Assembly: GCA_038106445.1 (NCBI GenBank)
Contig: JAYODU010000013.1
Coordinates: 1-60,375, forward strand
Origin: Pseudemcibacter sp038106445
Lineage (GTDB): Bacteria; Pseudomonadota; Alphaproteobacteria; Sphingomonadales; Emcibacteraceae
Reading direction: 5' to 3'
DNA length: 60,375 bases
Shown here one piece after another: positions 33,566 through 41,603 of this stretch. The notes beneath the pieces were generated by a model. That model saw nothing but the letters and a program-made list of their open reading frames with translations, did no database searches and was not told the DNA's origin. Position numbers and translations under genes: made by a program. Numbering within the stretch: position 1 is the first letter of the stretch; every line of letters starts with the position of its first letter.

Positions 33566-34633
33566 ATGGCACTTAAACCGGGCGTGGTAAGCGGCGAAGA
33601 TTATATAGAACTCGTTAATGCGTGTAAGGAGGGTGGTTATGCGTTGGCAGCTGTAAACTGCGTTGGAACAGACAGTGTAAACGCGGTCATGGAAGCAGCA
33701 GCCAAAAATAAAACGGATGTTATTATACAGTTTTCAAATGGTGGCACTCAATTTTACGCCGGGCAGGGCATGGAAGATGCCTTTAAGGCAAAAGTTCTGG
33801 GCGGTGTTTCTGCGGCACAGCATGTTCATTTGCTGGCTGAGCATTATGGAATTTGTGTTGTTCTTCATACGGATCACGCCAATATGAAGCTTGTGCCATG
33901 GGTGGAAGGACTCATTGATCATTCAGAAGCACATTATAAAGCAACAGGAAAGCCACTTTATTCATCCCATATGCTTGATCTTTCTGAAGAAGACATTGAT
34001 GTGAATCTGAATGAATGTGCACGCGTTCTTGAACGGATGGCAAAATTGGATATGAGCCTTGAAATTGAACTTGGTATCACCGGGGGTGAGGAAGACGGCG
34101 TGGGTCACGATATGGAAGAAGGGGCTGACAGCTCCCATTTATATACCCAGCCGGAAGATGTGCTTAAGGCATATAACCTTCTGACACCTATCGGGCATTT
34201 TTCTGTTGCAGCATCCTTCGGTAACGTACATGGGGTTTATAAACCGGGTAATGTACAGCTACGCCCCGAAATTCTGAAAAACAGTCAGGATCTTGTGAAG
34301 GTAACGCATAGAACGGGTGACAAACCGCTTAATCTTGTTTTCCATGGTGGATCGGGTTCTGAAAAAGACAAAATTACAGCCGCAATTTCATATGGTGTAT
34401 TCAAGATGAATATTGATACAGATACACAGTTTGCATTCGCCAAAGGTGTTGGTGATTATATGGATGCACATCCCGTTGCCTTTAAACATCAGATCGACCC
34501 TGATGACGGAACACCGCAAAAGAAATTTTATGATCCGCGTAAATGGTTAAGGCAGGGTGAGCTGTCGTTTGTGGAACGCCTTGATGAGGCGTTCGAAGAT
34601 TTGGGGTCTGCGGGACGTTCTCTTGCAAAATAA
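33566..34633 (+). CDS. fba: Fructose-bisphosphate aldolase, class II (FbaA-like)
   Basis: This 355-residue zinc enzyme reversibly cleaves fructose 1,6-bisphosphate into dihydroxyacetone phosphate and glyceraldehyde 3-phosphate. The start region LKPGVVSGEDYIELV and AAVNCVGTDSVNAVMEAA resemble E. coli FbaA (class IIA). The active-site HTDH gives Asp103 and His104; later zinc or substrate histidines lie in SFGNVHGVYKPG and VFHGGSGS. LEIELGITGGEEDGV holds the conserved glutamates. It has its own likely promoter and an intrinsic terminator on each side, so it is probably monocistronic. Confidence 0.96.
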   Translation: MALKPGVVSGEDYIELVNACKEGGYALAAVNCVGTDSVNAVMEAAAKNKTDVIIQFSNGGTQFYAGQGMEDAFKAKVLGGVSAAQHVHLLAEHYGICVVLHTDHANMKLVPWVEGLIDHSEAHYKATGKPLYSSHMLDLSEEDIDVNLNECARVLERMAKLDMSLEIELGITGGEEDGVGHDMEEGADSSHLYTQPEDVLKAYNLLTPIGHFSVAASFGNVHGVYKPGNVQLRPEILKNSQDLVKVTHRTGDKPLNLVFHGGSGSEKDKITAAISYGVFKMNIDTDTQFAFAKGVGDYMDAHPVAFKHQIDPDDGTPQKKFYDPRKWLRQGELSFVERLDEAFEDLGSAGRSLAK

Positions 34634-34651
34634 ATAAAACGAATTAGATTA

Positions 34652-34681
34652 AAAAGGCAGCAATAAAAAGCTGCCTTTTTT
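34652..34681 (+). terminator. Intrinsic terminator after fba
   Basis: AAAAGGCAGC (34652-34661) pairs with GCTGCCTTTT (34670-34679) around an A-rich loop, with a T-run. It is symmetrical and could work on both strands. Confidence 0.9.
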
Positions 34682-34686
34682 GTACT

Positions 34687-34705
34687 TATCCTGCATTACA
34701 GGATA
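34687..34705. repeat. Inverted repeat upstream of the HtrA gene
   Basis: TATCCTG-CATTA-CAGGATA is a perfect 7-bp inverted repeat with a 5-nt loop, followed by CATATTTTT. It could be a second weak terminator behind fba or a protein-binding site in front of the htrA gene, whose start is 63 nt away. Confidence 0.5.
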
Positions 34706-34767
34706 CATATTTTTGCCATGTAACATATTTATAGTGAATTTGGATTGAAAATTTTATTGGAATGGTT

Positions 34768-36228
34768 ATGAAAAAACTGATGAAATATGGTCTTACGTTT
34801 TTATCACTTTTAGTACTGATGATGGTTCTGATGAACGGTTCCATGCAGTCAGCTTCAGTTGCCCAGGATCTGACCGAGAGGCGGGTTCCGATTTCTGATG
34901 ATGAAGTCAAACTTTCATATGCTCCTGTAGTCCGTGAAGCGGCGCCAGCCGTTGTCAATATTTATACAAAACGTGTTGTGCGTACCCGCACATCACCATT
35001 TCTTGATGATCCTTTTTTTAGCCGTTTTTTCGGTGGCGGAAGCACACCGCGCGAGCGCGTTGAACGTTCCCTTGGTTCCGGTGTAATTGTCCGGGAAGGT
35101 GGGATAATTGTAACCAATTATCATGTTATTGAGGGCGCGGATGAAATTACCGTAGCACTTAATGATAGGCGTGAATTTGAGGCTGAAGTCATTTTGATGG
35201 ATGAAGGTACTGATCTTGCGATCTTACGGATCGAACCAACCGGTGCTCCGCTTCCCATTTTGGAATTCGCCGCAAACGAAGATGTTGAAGTGGGTGATCT
35301 GGTACTAGCAATAGGTAATCCATTTGGTGTCGGGCAATCGGTCAGCAGCGGAATTGTTTCGGCCTTGGCCCGTACACATGTCGGGGATGATGATTATCAG
35401 TTTTTTATCCAGACAGATGCAGCCGTAAATCCGGGTAATAGCGGTGGTGCGCTTGTTGGTATGGATGGTAAACTGGTTGGTATCAACACCTCAATTTATT
35501 CACGTAGCGGCGGTTCGAACGGTATCGGGTTTGCTATCCCTGTTCGCATGGTGGATTTTGTGCTGAATGCCGCGTTAAATGACGGTAAAATAGTTCGTCC
35601 GTGGTTTGGTGCAACCGGTCAGGCAGTGAGTTCTGAAATTGCCGAAAGTCTTGGGTTTGATCGTCCGGGCGGTGTGCTTGTGGATAATGTGTTTCCAGAG
35701 AGCCCTGCCGATCGGGGTGGTCTAGAGCCGGGGGACGTAATTCTGACCATTGACGGTGAAGAAATTTTTGATACACAGGGGCTTAGATATTTTATTGGTC
35801 TTGGAAAAATTGGTGGTGAAATGGTGCTTGGTATACGTGATGGTAACGGGCTTCGCGAAATAACCATTGAATTGGAATCAGCGCCTGAAATTCCACCGCG
35901 GGATGTTACGGTACTTAAAGGAGATCATATTTTTGAGAATATGGAAGTTGCCAATCTTTCACCGGCATTTTCAGAAGAACTTGGCATCAGCATGTTTGAA
36001 AATGGTGTGATTATTCTTGATATTGATCGTTCAAGCCCGGTTAGAAGACTTAATGTTTTAAGGCCAGGTGATATTTTTGAAACGGTTGACGATCAGGACA
36101 TCGAAACAGTAGATGACCTTGAAGATATTCTCGATGATGTGGGAAGTGATGTGTCTTTCGCAGTGCGTCGGTCAGGCAGGTTGATTGAATGTATTGCCCG
36201 TGGCCGTGGAAGTTATAGCTGTCGATGA
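34768..36228 (+). CDS. degP: Periplasmic serine protease, HtrA/DegP family (Do)
   Basis: This 486-residue S1C protease degrades or refolds damaged envelope proteins. An N-terminal hydrophobic segment (about residues 8-22) acts as signal peptide or anchor. The trypsin-like domain has the full triad: His119 in TNYHVIEG, Asp149 in GTDLAIL and Ser225 in GNSGGA. Two PDZ domains follow, about 270-370 and 385-486. I use ATG 34768 (7 nt behind a TGGA box); ATG 34762 is an equally readable alternative adding two residues. It overlaps rarA by 4 nt, an arrangement also seen in other alphaproteobacteria. Confidence 0.94.
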   Translation: MKKLMKYGLTFLSLLVLMMVLMNGSMQSASVAQDLTERRVPISDDEVKLSYAPVVREAAPAVVNIYTKRVVRTRTSPFLDDPFFSRFFGGGSTPRERVERSLGSGVIVREGGIIVTNYHVIEGADEITVALNDRREFEAEVILMDEGTDLAILRIEPTGAPLPILEFAANEDVEVGDLVLAIGNPFGVGQSVSSGIVSALARTHVGDDDYQFFIQTDAAVNPGNSGGALVGMDGKLVGINTSIYSRSGGSNGIGFAIPVRMVDFVLNAALNDGKIVRPWFGATGQAVSSEIAESLGFDRPGGVLVDNVFPESPADRGGLEPGDVILTIDGEEIFDTQGLRYFIGLGKIGGEMVLGIRDGNGLREITIELESAPEIPPRDVTVLKGDHIFENMEVANLSPAFSEELGISMFENGVIILDIDRSSPVRRLNVLRPGDIFETVDDQDIETVDDLEDILDDVGSDVSFAVRRSGRLIECIARGRGSYSCR

Positions 36229-37526
36229 GTGATCTGTTTGCGAGCGCAGGACTTGAAGATGGAGCTCCAAGACCGCTTGCGGATCGTTTAAGGCCCAAAA
36301 AACTTTCCGATGTTGTAGGGCAGAGTCATCTGACGGCTACTAATGGAACATTAAGTCGAATGTTGCGTGCGGGGCATCTTTCATCGCTTATATTCTGGGG
36401 ACCGCCAGGTACAGGCAAAACGACGACAGCAAGACTTCTTGCCAAAGAAACGGACCTATATTTTGAGCAGATATCGGCCGTTTTTTTCGGTGTTGCCGAT
36501 TTGCGGAAATGCTTTGAAGCCGCAAAGGAAAGAAGACGAACCGGAAAAGGAACGCTTTTATTTGTGGATGAAATACACCGCTTTAACCGCTCGCAGCAGG
36601 ATGGTTTTCTTCCCTATGTAGAAGACGGGACGATAATTCTGGTAGGGGCAACAACGGAAAACCCGTCGTTCGAGCTTAATGCCGCACTTCTATCTCGGAT
36701 GCAGGTACTTACCTTAAACCGGCTTGACAACAATGCCATGGAAGAGCTTCTATGTCGTGCGGAAGCGCTTGAAGACAAAAAACTGCCTGTCACCGATGAG
36801 GCAAGAGCGCTTCTTTATAATATGGCGGATGGGGACGGTCGCTATCTTCTTAATCTTGCAGAAATTTTGCTGAGCCTGACTTTTGATGAAGACTTGGACG
36901 GTAAAAGCTTACTTCAAGTATTACAAAAACGAGCACCAGTATATGATAAGGACCGGGAAGGACATTATAATTTAATTTCCGCGCTTCATAAATCATTACG
37001 AGGATCAGATACCGATGCAGCACTTTACTGGGCAGGGCGAATGCTCGCGGGTGGTGAAGAACCGCTTTATATACTTCGGCGTCTTGTGCGCTTCGCCCTA
37101 GAAGATATAGGGCTTGCCGACCCGCAGGCCATTGTGCAAGCCAACGCCGCGAAGGAAATGTACGATTTTCTTGGTTCTCCGGAAGGCGATATTGCCATAG
37201 CGCAGCTTGTCATTTATCTGGGTACGGCACCCAAATCCAATGCTGTTTATATGGCGGAGAAAGCATCAAGACGACGCGCAAAAGAAACAGGGTCCTTAAA
37301 CCCCCCAATGCATATCCTGAATGCCCCGACCAAAATGATGAAGGAAATGGGTTACGGTAAAGGATATCAGTATGATCATGACGCGGAAGATGGTTTTTCC
37401 GGACAGGATTATTTTCCCGATGGTCTTGACCGTGAACAATATTATCAACCTGCAGAGCGTGGTTTTGAACGTGAAATCGCCAAAAGACTGGAATACTGGA
37501 ATAAGCTTAGAGCTAAAAAAAATTAA
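36225..37526 (+). CDS. rarA: Replication-associated recombination protein A (AAA+ ATPase)
   Basis: RarA/MgsA (433 residues) is a clamp-loader-like AAA+ ATPase acting at stalled replication forks. The start LADRLRPKKLSDVVGQSHL is typical. Walker A GPPGTGKTT lies at residues 59-67 and Walker B FVDEIHRF at 113-120, and sensor 1 is visible as GATTENPSFELN. The C-terminal part (MYMAEKASRR-like region and GYGKGYQYDHD) matches the tetramerisation domain of the family. It is translationally coupled to degP (ATGA) and its TAA overlaps the stop of the converging cfa gene. Confidence 0.95.
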   Translation: MSDLFASAGLEDGAPRPLADRLRPKKLSDVVGQSHLTATNGTLSRMLRAGHLSSLIFWGPPGTGKTTTARLLAKETDLYFEQISAVFFGVADLRKCFEAAKERRRTGKGTLLFVDEIHRFNRSQQDGFLPYVEDGTIILVGATTENPSFELNAALLSRMQVLTLNRLDNNAMEELLCRAEALEDKKLPVTDEARALLYNMADGDGRYLLNLAEILLSLTFDEDLDGKSLLQVLQKRAPVYDKDREGHYNLISALHKSLRGSDTDAALYWAGRMLAGGEEPLYILRRLVRFALEDIGLADPQAIVQANAAKEMYDFLGSPEGDIAIAQLVIYLGTAPKSNAVYMAEKASRRRAKETGSLNPPMHILNAPTKMMKEMGYGKGYQYDHDAEDGFSGQDYFPDGLDREQYYQPAERGFEREIAKRLEYWNKLRAKKN

Positions 37527-38711
37527 TCACAAAGGTACTTTCTGGTCAGCGGAACATTATCCTGCCATTTCGTAAGCTGAAATTGGAACACCACATGCCC
37601 CAGGTTTCTAAAGGCGCATTCCGCACTTGCCATGTAAAACTCCCACATGCGCAGGAACTTTTCATCATAAAGGTCTATGATTTTTTCTTTATTGGCATCG
37701 ACCCGTTTCCGCCATTCGGCCAGCGTCTTGGCATAATGAAGGCGTAAAACTTCCATATCGGTAATATAAAGACCGGCTTTTTCAATTACCGGTGCAATTT
37801 CGGATAAGGCAGGGGCATACCCGCCGGGGAAAATATATTTCTTGGTCCAAGGGTCAGTCTCACCGGGCCCATCGGCGCGCCCGATCGTATGGATCAATGC
37901 AACACCGTCTTCCTCAAGACATTCATAGACCTTGTTAAAAAAGTTTTGGTATTGTTTCCTTCCCACATGTTCAAACATGCCAACGGAAACTACGCGGTCG
38001 AATTTATCAGGGACGTTTCTATAATCCTGAAGTCTGTAATTTACTTTTTCATTATTTTGGGCGTTTCTTTGCGCGACTTTCAACTGTTCCTCACTTAGTG
38101 TTACGCCCGTCACAGACGCGCCTGATACTTTATTTAAATGAAGGCTCAAGCCGCCCCAGCCACAACCTATATCCAAAATATTGTGTTCAGGCTTAAGAAG
38201 CAGTTTTTTTTCAAGCAAATTCATTTTATTCTTCTGTGCCTGCTCTAGGGTGTCATCATCAGACTCAAAATATGCCGAAGAATACTGCCTGTTGGGATCA
38301 AGGAACAAATCATATAAATCATCGGAAAGGTCATAATGATGTGCGACATTGTCTTTGGATTTACCCGGCCAGTTTATCTGTCCAAGCCAGCCTTTAAAAC
38401 GACTGTAGGGATCACCCCCCCATTAAGTGAAAAGGATTATCTGGCCGCCACTCCATATTTTTGGTAATCAGGTTAAGGAAATCAAAAACATTATGGGGAG
38501 GTTCGATAATAAGTTTACCGTCCATATATGCTTCCCCCGCTTTCAAATCAGGCCACAAAAAAAGTTTCAAAAGTAGCGAAGGTTCAGTAAAGCGAATTGT
38601 CAATTCAGGAGTTTTTGTACCAATAAACTGATGTTTTTTTCCTTTGGCATCGATAACATTTAACGTACCATGCCGGATAAGCTTATTGAAAAATATTGAA
38701 AGCGGAAACAA
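37523..38711 (-). pseudogene. cfa: Cyclopropane-fatty-acyl-phospholipid synthase, frameshifted in a G7 run
   Basis: Cfa converts cis double bonds of membrane phospholipids into cyclopropane rings with S-adenosylmethionine. On the minus strand the first part (99 codons to a TGA at 38412) ends PFHLMGG. The rest, with NVAHHYDLSDDLYDLF and the SAM-binding ILDIGCGWGGLSLHL, is in another frame. The switch falls at seven G (plus-strand C, 38415-38421). With six G the frame reads through GGDPYSRFKGW and gives one intact protein of 395 residues. The start is TTG at 38711, behind GGGGAG. This may be a true mutation, a phase-variable switch or a base-calling error. The stop overlaps the rarA stop. Confidence 0.88.
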
Positions 38712-38809
38712 ATTTGGCTCCCCGAGGCAAAAATTTAAGTATGTTGTTGGATTATTTCAAAAAAATCTTTAAATGACAACATCGTATTTGACAAGAAAGG
38801 TTATTATTA

Positions 38810-39184
38810 ATGAATATGATTTTGGCGGTTGCTGCGGGTGGCGCGATTGGGGCAACGGGTCGTTTTCTCATTGGCAGATTAATGTTTAATCTTATGGGGC
38901 CGGGATTTCCGTGGGGTACGCTTACTGTTAATATTGCGGGCTCATTTTTAATTGGGTTATTGGTTGAATTGCTGGCGGTACGATTTAACATTTCTCAGGA
39001 ATGGCAGGCGTTTTTGGTGATTGGCATATTGGGTGGTTTTACCACATTTTCTGCCTTTTCATTAGAGTTTGGCCTGATGATTGAAAAAAATCAGCTTTCA
39101 GCAGCTGCGCTTTATGCGATTGGTTCTGTCCTTTTAGGACTAATTGCTTTATTTGCGGGTATTTTCGCCGGAAAGGCTATTTAG
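38810..39184 (+). CDS. crcB: Fluoride exporter, CrcB/Fluc family
   Basis: CrcB (124 residues) is a small dual-topology channel that exports fluoride. Four hydrophobic helices are visible. The family motifs are GATGRF near residues 14-19, the pore asparagine Asn41 in TVNIAGSFLIG, and GGFTTFSAFS at 75-84. I looked for a fluoride riboswitch in the 98-nt upstream gap and did not recognise one. It heads a row with rluC, a HAD phosphatase and the ATP12 gene, all closely spaced. Confidence 0.95.
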   Translation: MNMILAVAAGGAIGATGRFLIGRLMFNLMGPGFPWGTLTVNIAGSFLIGLLVELLAVRFNISQEWQAFLVIGILGGFTTFSAFSLEFGLMIEKNQLSAAALYAIGSVLLGLIALFAGIFAGKAI

Positions 39185-39195
39185 TAGGAACGATT

Positions 39196-40185
39196 ATGTC
39201 TGGCGTAACAAAGGAATATATAAAAGATACCGAGCAGGATTGGCGCTTGGATAAATGGTTTAAAATCCATTTTCCGGGCATCAGTTATGGCCGGCTGTCA
39301 AAAATTCTCCGTAAAGGTGAAGTCAGGATAAATGGTAAGCGCGTTAAAGCGGATTTTCGTCTTGAGGCAGGCATGGAAATAAGGCTGCCACCATTAGGCA
39401 AGGACGAACGAACACCAGTAAAAAAAACACATACTAGAATAAAAATTTCCGAAGAAGAAATTCAGCTGATGCGCTCAATGGTGATTTATCAGGATGACAG
39501 TGTAATTGTGCTTAATAAATTACCGGGGCTTGCGGTTCAGGGCGGCACAAATACTAAACGCCATATTGACGGGATGCTGGATGCGTTTACGGGCGAAAAA
39601 CAGGAAAGGCCAAAACTTGTCCATCGTCTCGATAAAGATACCAGTGGTGTATTGGTTTTGGCGCGAACGGGGTTAGCTGCGAAGAAGCTGACTGAAAGTT
39701 TTAAACATCGAAAAACCAATAAAATATACTGGGCACTTGTTAAGGGTCGCCCAAAACAAATGGATGGTGTTGTAAACGCACCGCTGGATAAGGAACCTGG
39801 AGCTGGTGGCGAACGGATGATGGTATCAGAGGACGGAAAACGTGCCCTTACGGATTTTAGTATAATCGACAGTGCTGCCGGGCAGGTAACGTGGATGGCA
39901 TTTCGCCCGGTAACAGGACGTACCCATCAAATCCGTGTGCATGCGACAGTACTCGAAACACCAATAATCGGTGACGGTAAATACGGTGCGAAGGAAGCAT
40001 TTATTGATGGACCGGTAAGTAAGAAACTTCATCTGCATGCACGTTCTATTGAAATGGATCATCCGGATGGTGGTGTGCTTTTCGTAAATGCACCACTGCC
40101 CCATCATATGAAAGAAAGCTGGAATTTCTTTGGATTTGATCCTGACTATTCCGCAGACCCGTTTGAGGAAATAGAGAGTGTCTGA
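39196..40185 (+). CDS. rluC: Ribosomal large subunit pseudouridine synthase, RluA family (probably RluC)
   Basis: This 329-residue enzyme converts uridines to pseudouridine in 23S rRNA. An S4 RNA-binding domain is at about residues 16-70 (YGRLSKILRKGEVRINGKRV). The catalytic block HRLDKDTSG is at 143-151 with catalytic Asp146. VTGRTHQIRVH is the second family signature. RluC is favoured over RluD by the start DWRLDKWFKIHFPG and by the alphaproteobacterial context next to crcB, a HAD hydrolase and ATP12; the target positions are inferred. Confidence 0.92.
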   Translation: MSGVTKEYIKDTEQDWRLDKWFKIHFPGISYGRLSKILRKGEVRINGKRVKADFRLEAGMEIRLPPLGKDERTPVKKTHTRIKISEEEIQLMRSMVIYQDDSVIVLNKLPGLAVQGGTNTKRHIDGMLDAFTGEKQERPKLVHRLDKDTSGVLVLARTGLAAKKLTESFKHRKTNKIYWALVKGRPKQMDGVVNAPLDKEPGAGGERMMVSEDGKRALTDFSIIDSAAGQVTWMAFRPVTGRTHQIRVHATVLETPIIGDGKYGAKEAFIDGPVSKKLHLHARSIEMDHPDGGVLFVNAPLPHHMKESWNFFGFDPDYSADPFEEIESV

Positions 40186-40840
40186 AAAATTAAAACTCGC
40201 TATTTTTGATTGCGACGGGACACTGGTTGATGGACAGCATATGATTATCAGTTCGATGAAACAGGCCAGTGAAAAATGCAGAATTCCCTACCCCGGCGAT
40301 GAACAGGTTCGCCGTATAGTAGGACTTTCCCTGTTTGAAGCAATTACGCTGATATACCCAAAAATTAGTGATAATGATCATACCATGCTGCACCGAGCAT
40401 TCGTTGAACATTTTCAGTATTTAAGGACACTTGATGATCAGCACGAACCGCTTTATGACGGTATTCGTGAAGTTATATCTGAACTCCATAATAAAGGGAT
40501 CCTGCTTGGGATTGCCACGGGAAAGTCTTTGAGGGGGCTACGCAGTACACTTAGCAATCATAATCTTCAGGATTATTTTGTGACACTCAATACCGCGGAT
40601 GATGGTCCAGGTAAACCGCACCCATCAATGATAAATGAGGCCCTTGCCGATACAGGTGTTGATCCCGAGAATGCAGTTATGATCGGTGATACAACATATG
40701 ATATGGTGATGGCAGCAAACGCCGGTGTGAGGTCAATTGGTGTATCGTGGGGGTATCATAGCCGGGAAGAACTTATTTCGAGCGGTGCTGATCATATTGT
40801 TGACAAAATTTTAGAGCTTTCAGATTTGATAAAGGGATAA
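40178..40840 (+). CDS. HAD-superfamily hydrolase, phosphoglycolate-phosphatase-like (GTG start)
   Basis: A 220-residue HAD phosphatase. Motif I is FDCDGTLVD with the nucleophile Asp11 and general acid Asp13. Motif II is the threonine in IATGKSLRG, motif III the lysine in GKPHPSMI, and motif IV IGDTTYDMVMA. A helical cap lies between motif I and II. The substrate cannot be read from sequence; phosphoglycolate phosphatase and pyrophosphatase-like activities occur in close relatives. It starts at GTG 40178 inside rluC and is followed with no gap by the ATP12 gene. Confidence 0.9.
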   Translation: MSEKLKLAIFDCDGTLVDGQHMIISSMKQASEKCRIPYPGDEQVRRIVGLSLFEAITLIYPKISDNDHTMLHRAFVEHFQYLRTLDDQHEPLYDGIREVISELHNKGILLGIATGKSLRGLRSTLSNHNLQDYFVTLNTADDGPGKPHPSMINEALADTGVDPENAVMIGDTTYDMVMAANAGVRSIGVSWGYHSREELISSGADHIVDKILELSDLIKG

Positions 40841-41539
40841 ATGAAGCGTTTTTATAAAAAAGCATCAGTTGAACAAAAAGATCAGCACTTTATAGTTTTG
40901 CTGGATGGTAAGGCCATCAAAACACCCGCGCAAAGTTTTTGCCATATGCCTACAAGGAAAATGGCAAAGGCCGTGGTAAAGGAATGGAATGATCAGGGTG
41001 AGGAAGTTATTCCCAATTCCATGCCAATTACAAAACTGATGAACACCGCAATTGACCGCGTTGAAAACAGGCGCGAAGAACTTATTGATGAATTAGTCCG
41101 ATATGCTGGGTCTGATCAAATATGCTACCGTGCAGAACATCCGACCGAACTTGTCTCCCTTCAGGACAAAATATGGAATCCTCTACTTCAGTGGGTAAAC
41201 GAAACGCTTGCTATCGATTTAAAAATATCAAGGGGGGTAATTTTCGTTGAGCAGGATAAGGAAAGTCTGAAAAAGATAAAGGAAGTGTTAGAGCGATTGG
41301 ACAGTTTTGCACTTACCGCGCTTCACGGTATGATTACAGTTACCGGATCTGTAAGCATTGGATATGCTTTATATTGTGACCACCTTTCAATTGAACAGGC
41401 CTGGAACGCCGGACATCTTGATGAAAATTTTCAAGTCTCGCAGTGGGGTAATGACGCAGAAGCGGAAGAAAGACGAAAAAATTTGAGGTTGGAGCTTACA
41501 AATTCTTACGATTTTCTTCAGCTAAGTATGCCAGATTAA
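40841..41539 (+). CDS. ATP12 family F1-ATPase assembly chaperone
   Basis: This 232-residue protein matches the ATP12 family, which in mitochondria and alphaproteobacteria helps assemble the alpha subunit of F1-ATPase. Typical features are MKRFYKKASVEQKDQHFIVLL-type opening (LDGKAIKTPA), the central EWNDQGEEVIPNSMPITKL and DRVENRREELIDEL, and YAGSDQICYRAE. The C-terminal part contains EQAWNAGHLDENFQVSQWG. The gene begins directly after the HAD stop and ends before a short intrinsic terminator. This row is a good alphaproteobacterial marker. Confidence 0.93.
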   Translation: MKRFYKKASVEQKDQHFIVLLDGKAIKTPAQSFCHMPTRKMAKAVVKEWNDQGEEVIPNSMPITKLMNTAIDRVENRREELIDELVRYAGSDQICYRAEHPTELVSLQDKIWNPLLQWVNETLAIDLKISRGVIFVEQDKESLKKIKEVLERLDSFALTALHGMITVTGSVSIGYALYCDHLSIEQAWNAGHLDENFQVSQWGNDAEAEERRKNLRLELTNSYDFLQLSMPD

Positions 41540-41542
41540 AAA

Positions 41543-41565
41543 AGCTTGCCCGGCAAGCTATTTTT
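41543..41565 (+). terminator. Intrinsic terminator after the ATP12 gene
   Basis: AGCTTGC (41543-41549), loop CCG, GCAAGCT (41553-41559), then ATTTTT. It separates the crcB operon from pccB. Confidence 0.8.
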
Positions 41566-41566
41566 A

Positions 41567-41584
41567 TGTTACTAATCAGTAACA
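41567..41584. promoter_or_regulatory. Palindrome upstream of pccB (candidate operator)
   Basis: TGTTACT-AATC-AGTAACA is a perfect 7-bp inverted repeat with a 4-nt centre, 19 nt before the pccB ATG and just before the GGGAGG SD. It may be a repressor site for the propionyl-CoA carboxylase genes or an RNA hairpin near the SD. It does not match the published PccR-type motif as I remember it. Confidence 0.4.
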
Positions 41585-41603
41585 TTATGCGAGGGAGGTA
41601 TAA

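Noticed and set aside
37523..38711. Two separate genes, a small N-terminal one and a methyltransferase
   Set aside because: Both parts belong to a single Cfa protein once one G is removed from the G7 run, and no SD stands before the second part.
38712..38809. Fluoride riboswitch before crcB
   Set aside because: The conserved core of the crcB motif was not found; only a TTGACA without a fitting -10 and a long-loop inverted repeat are seen.
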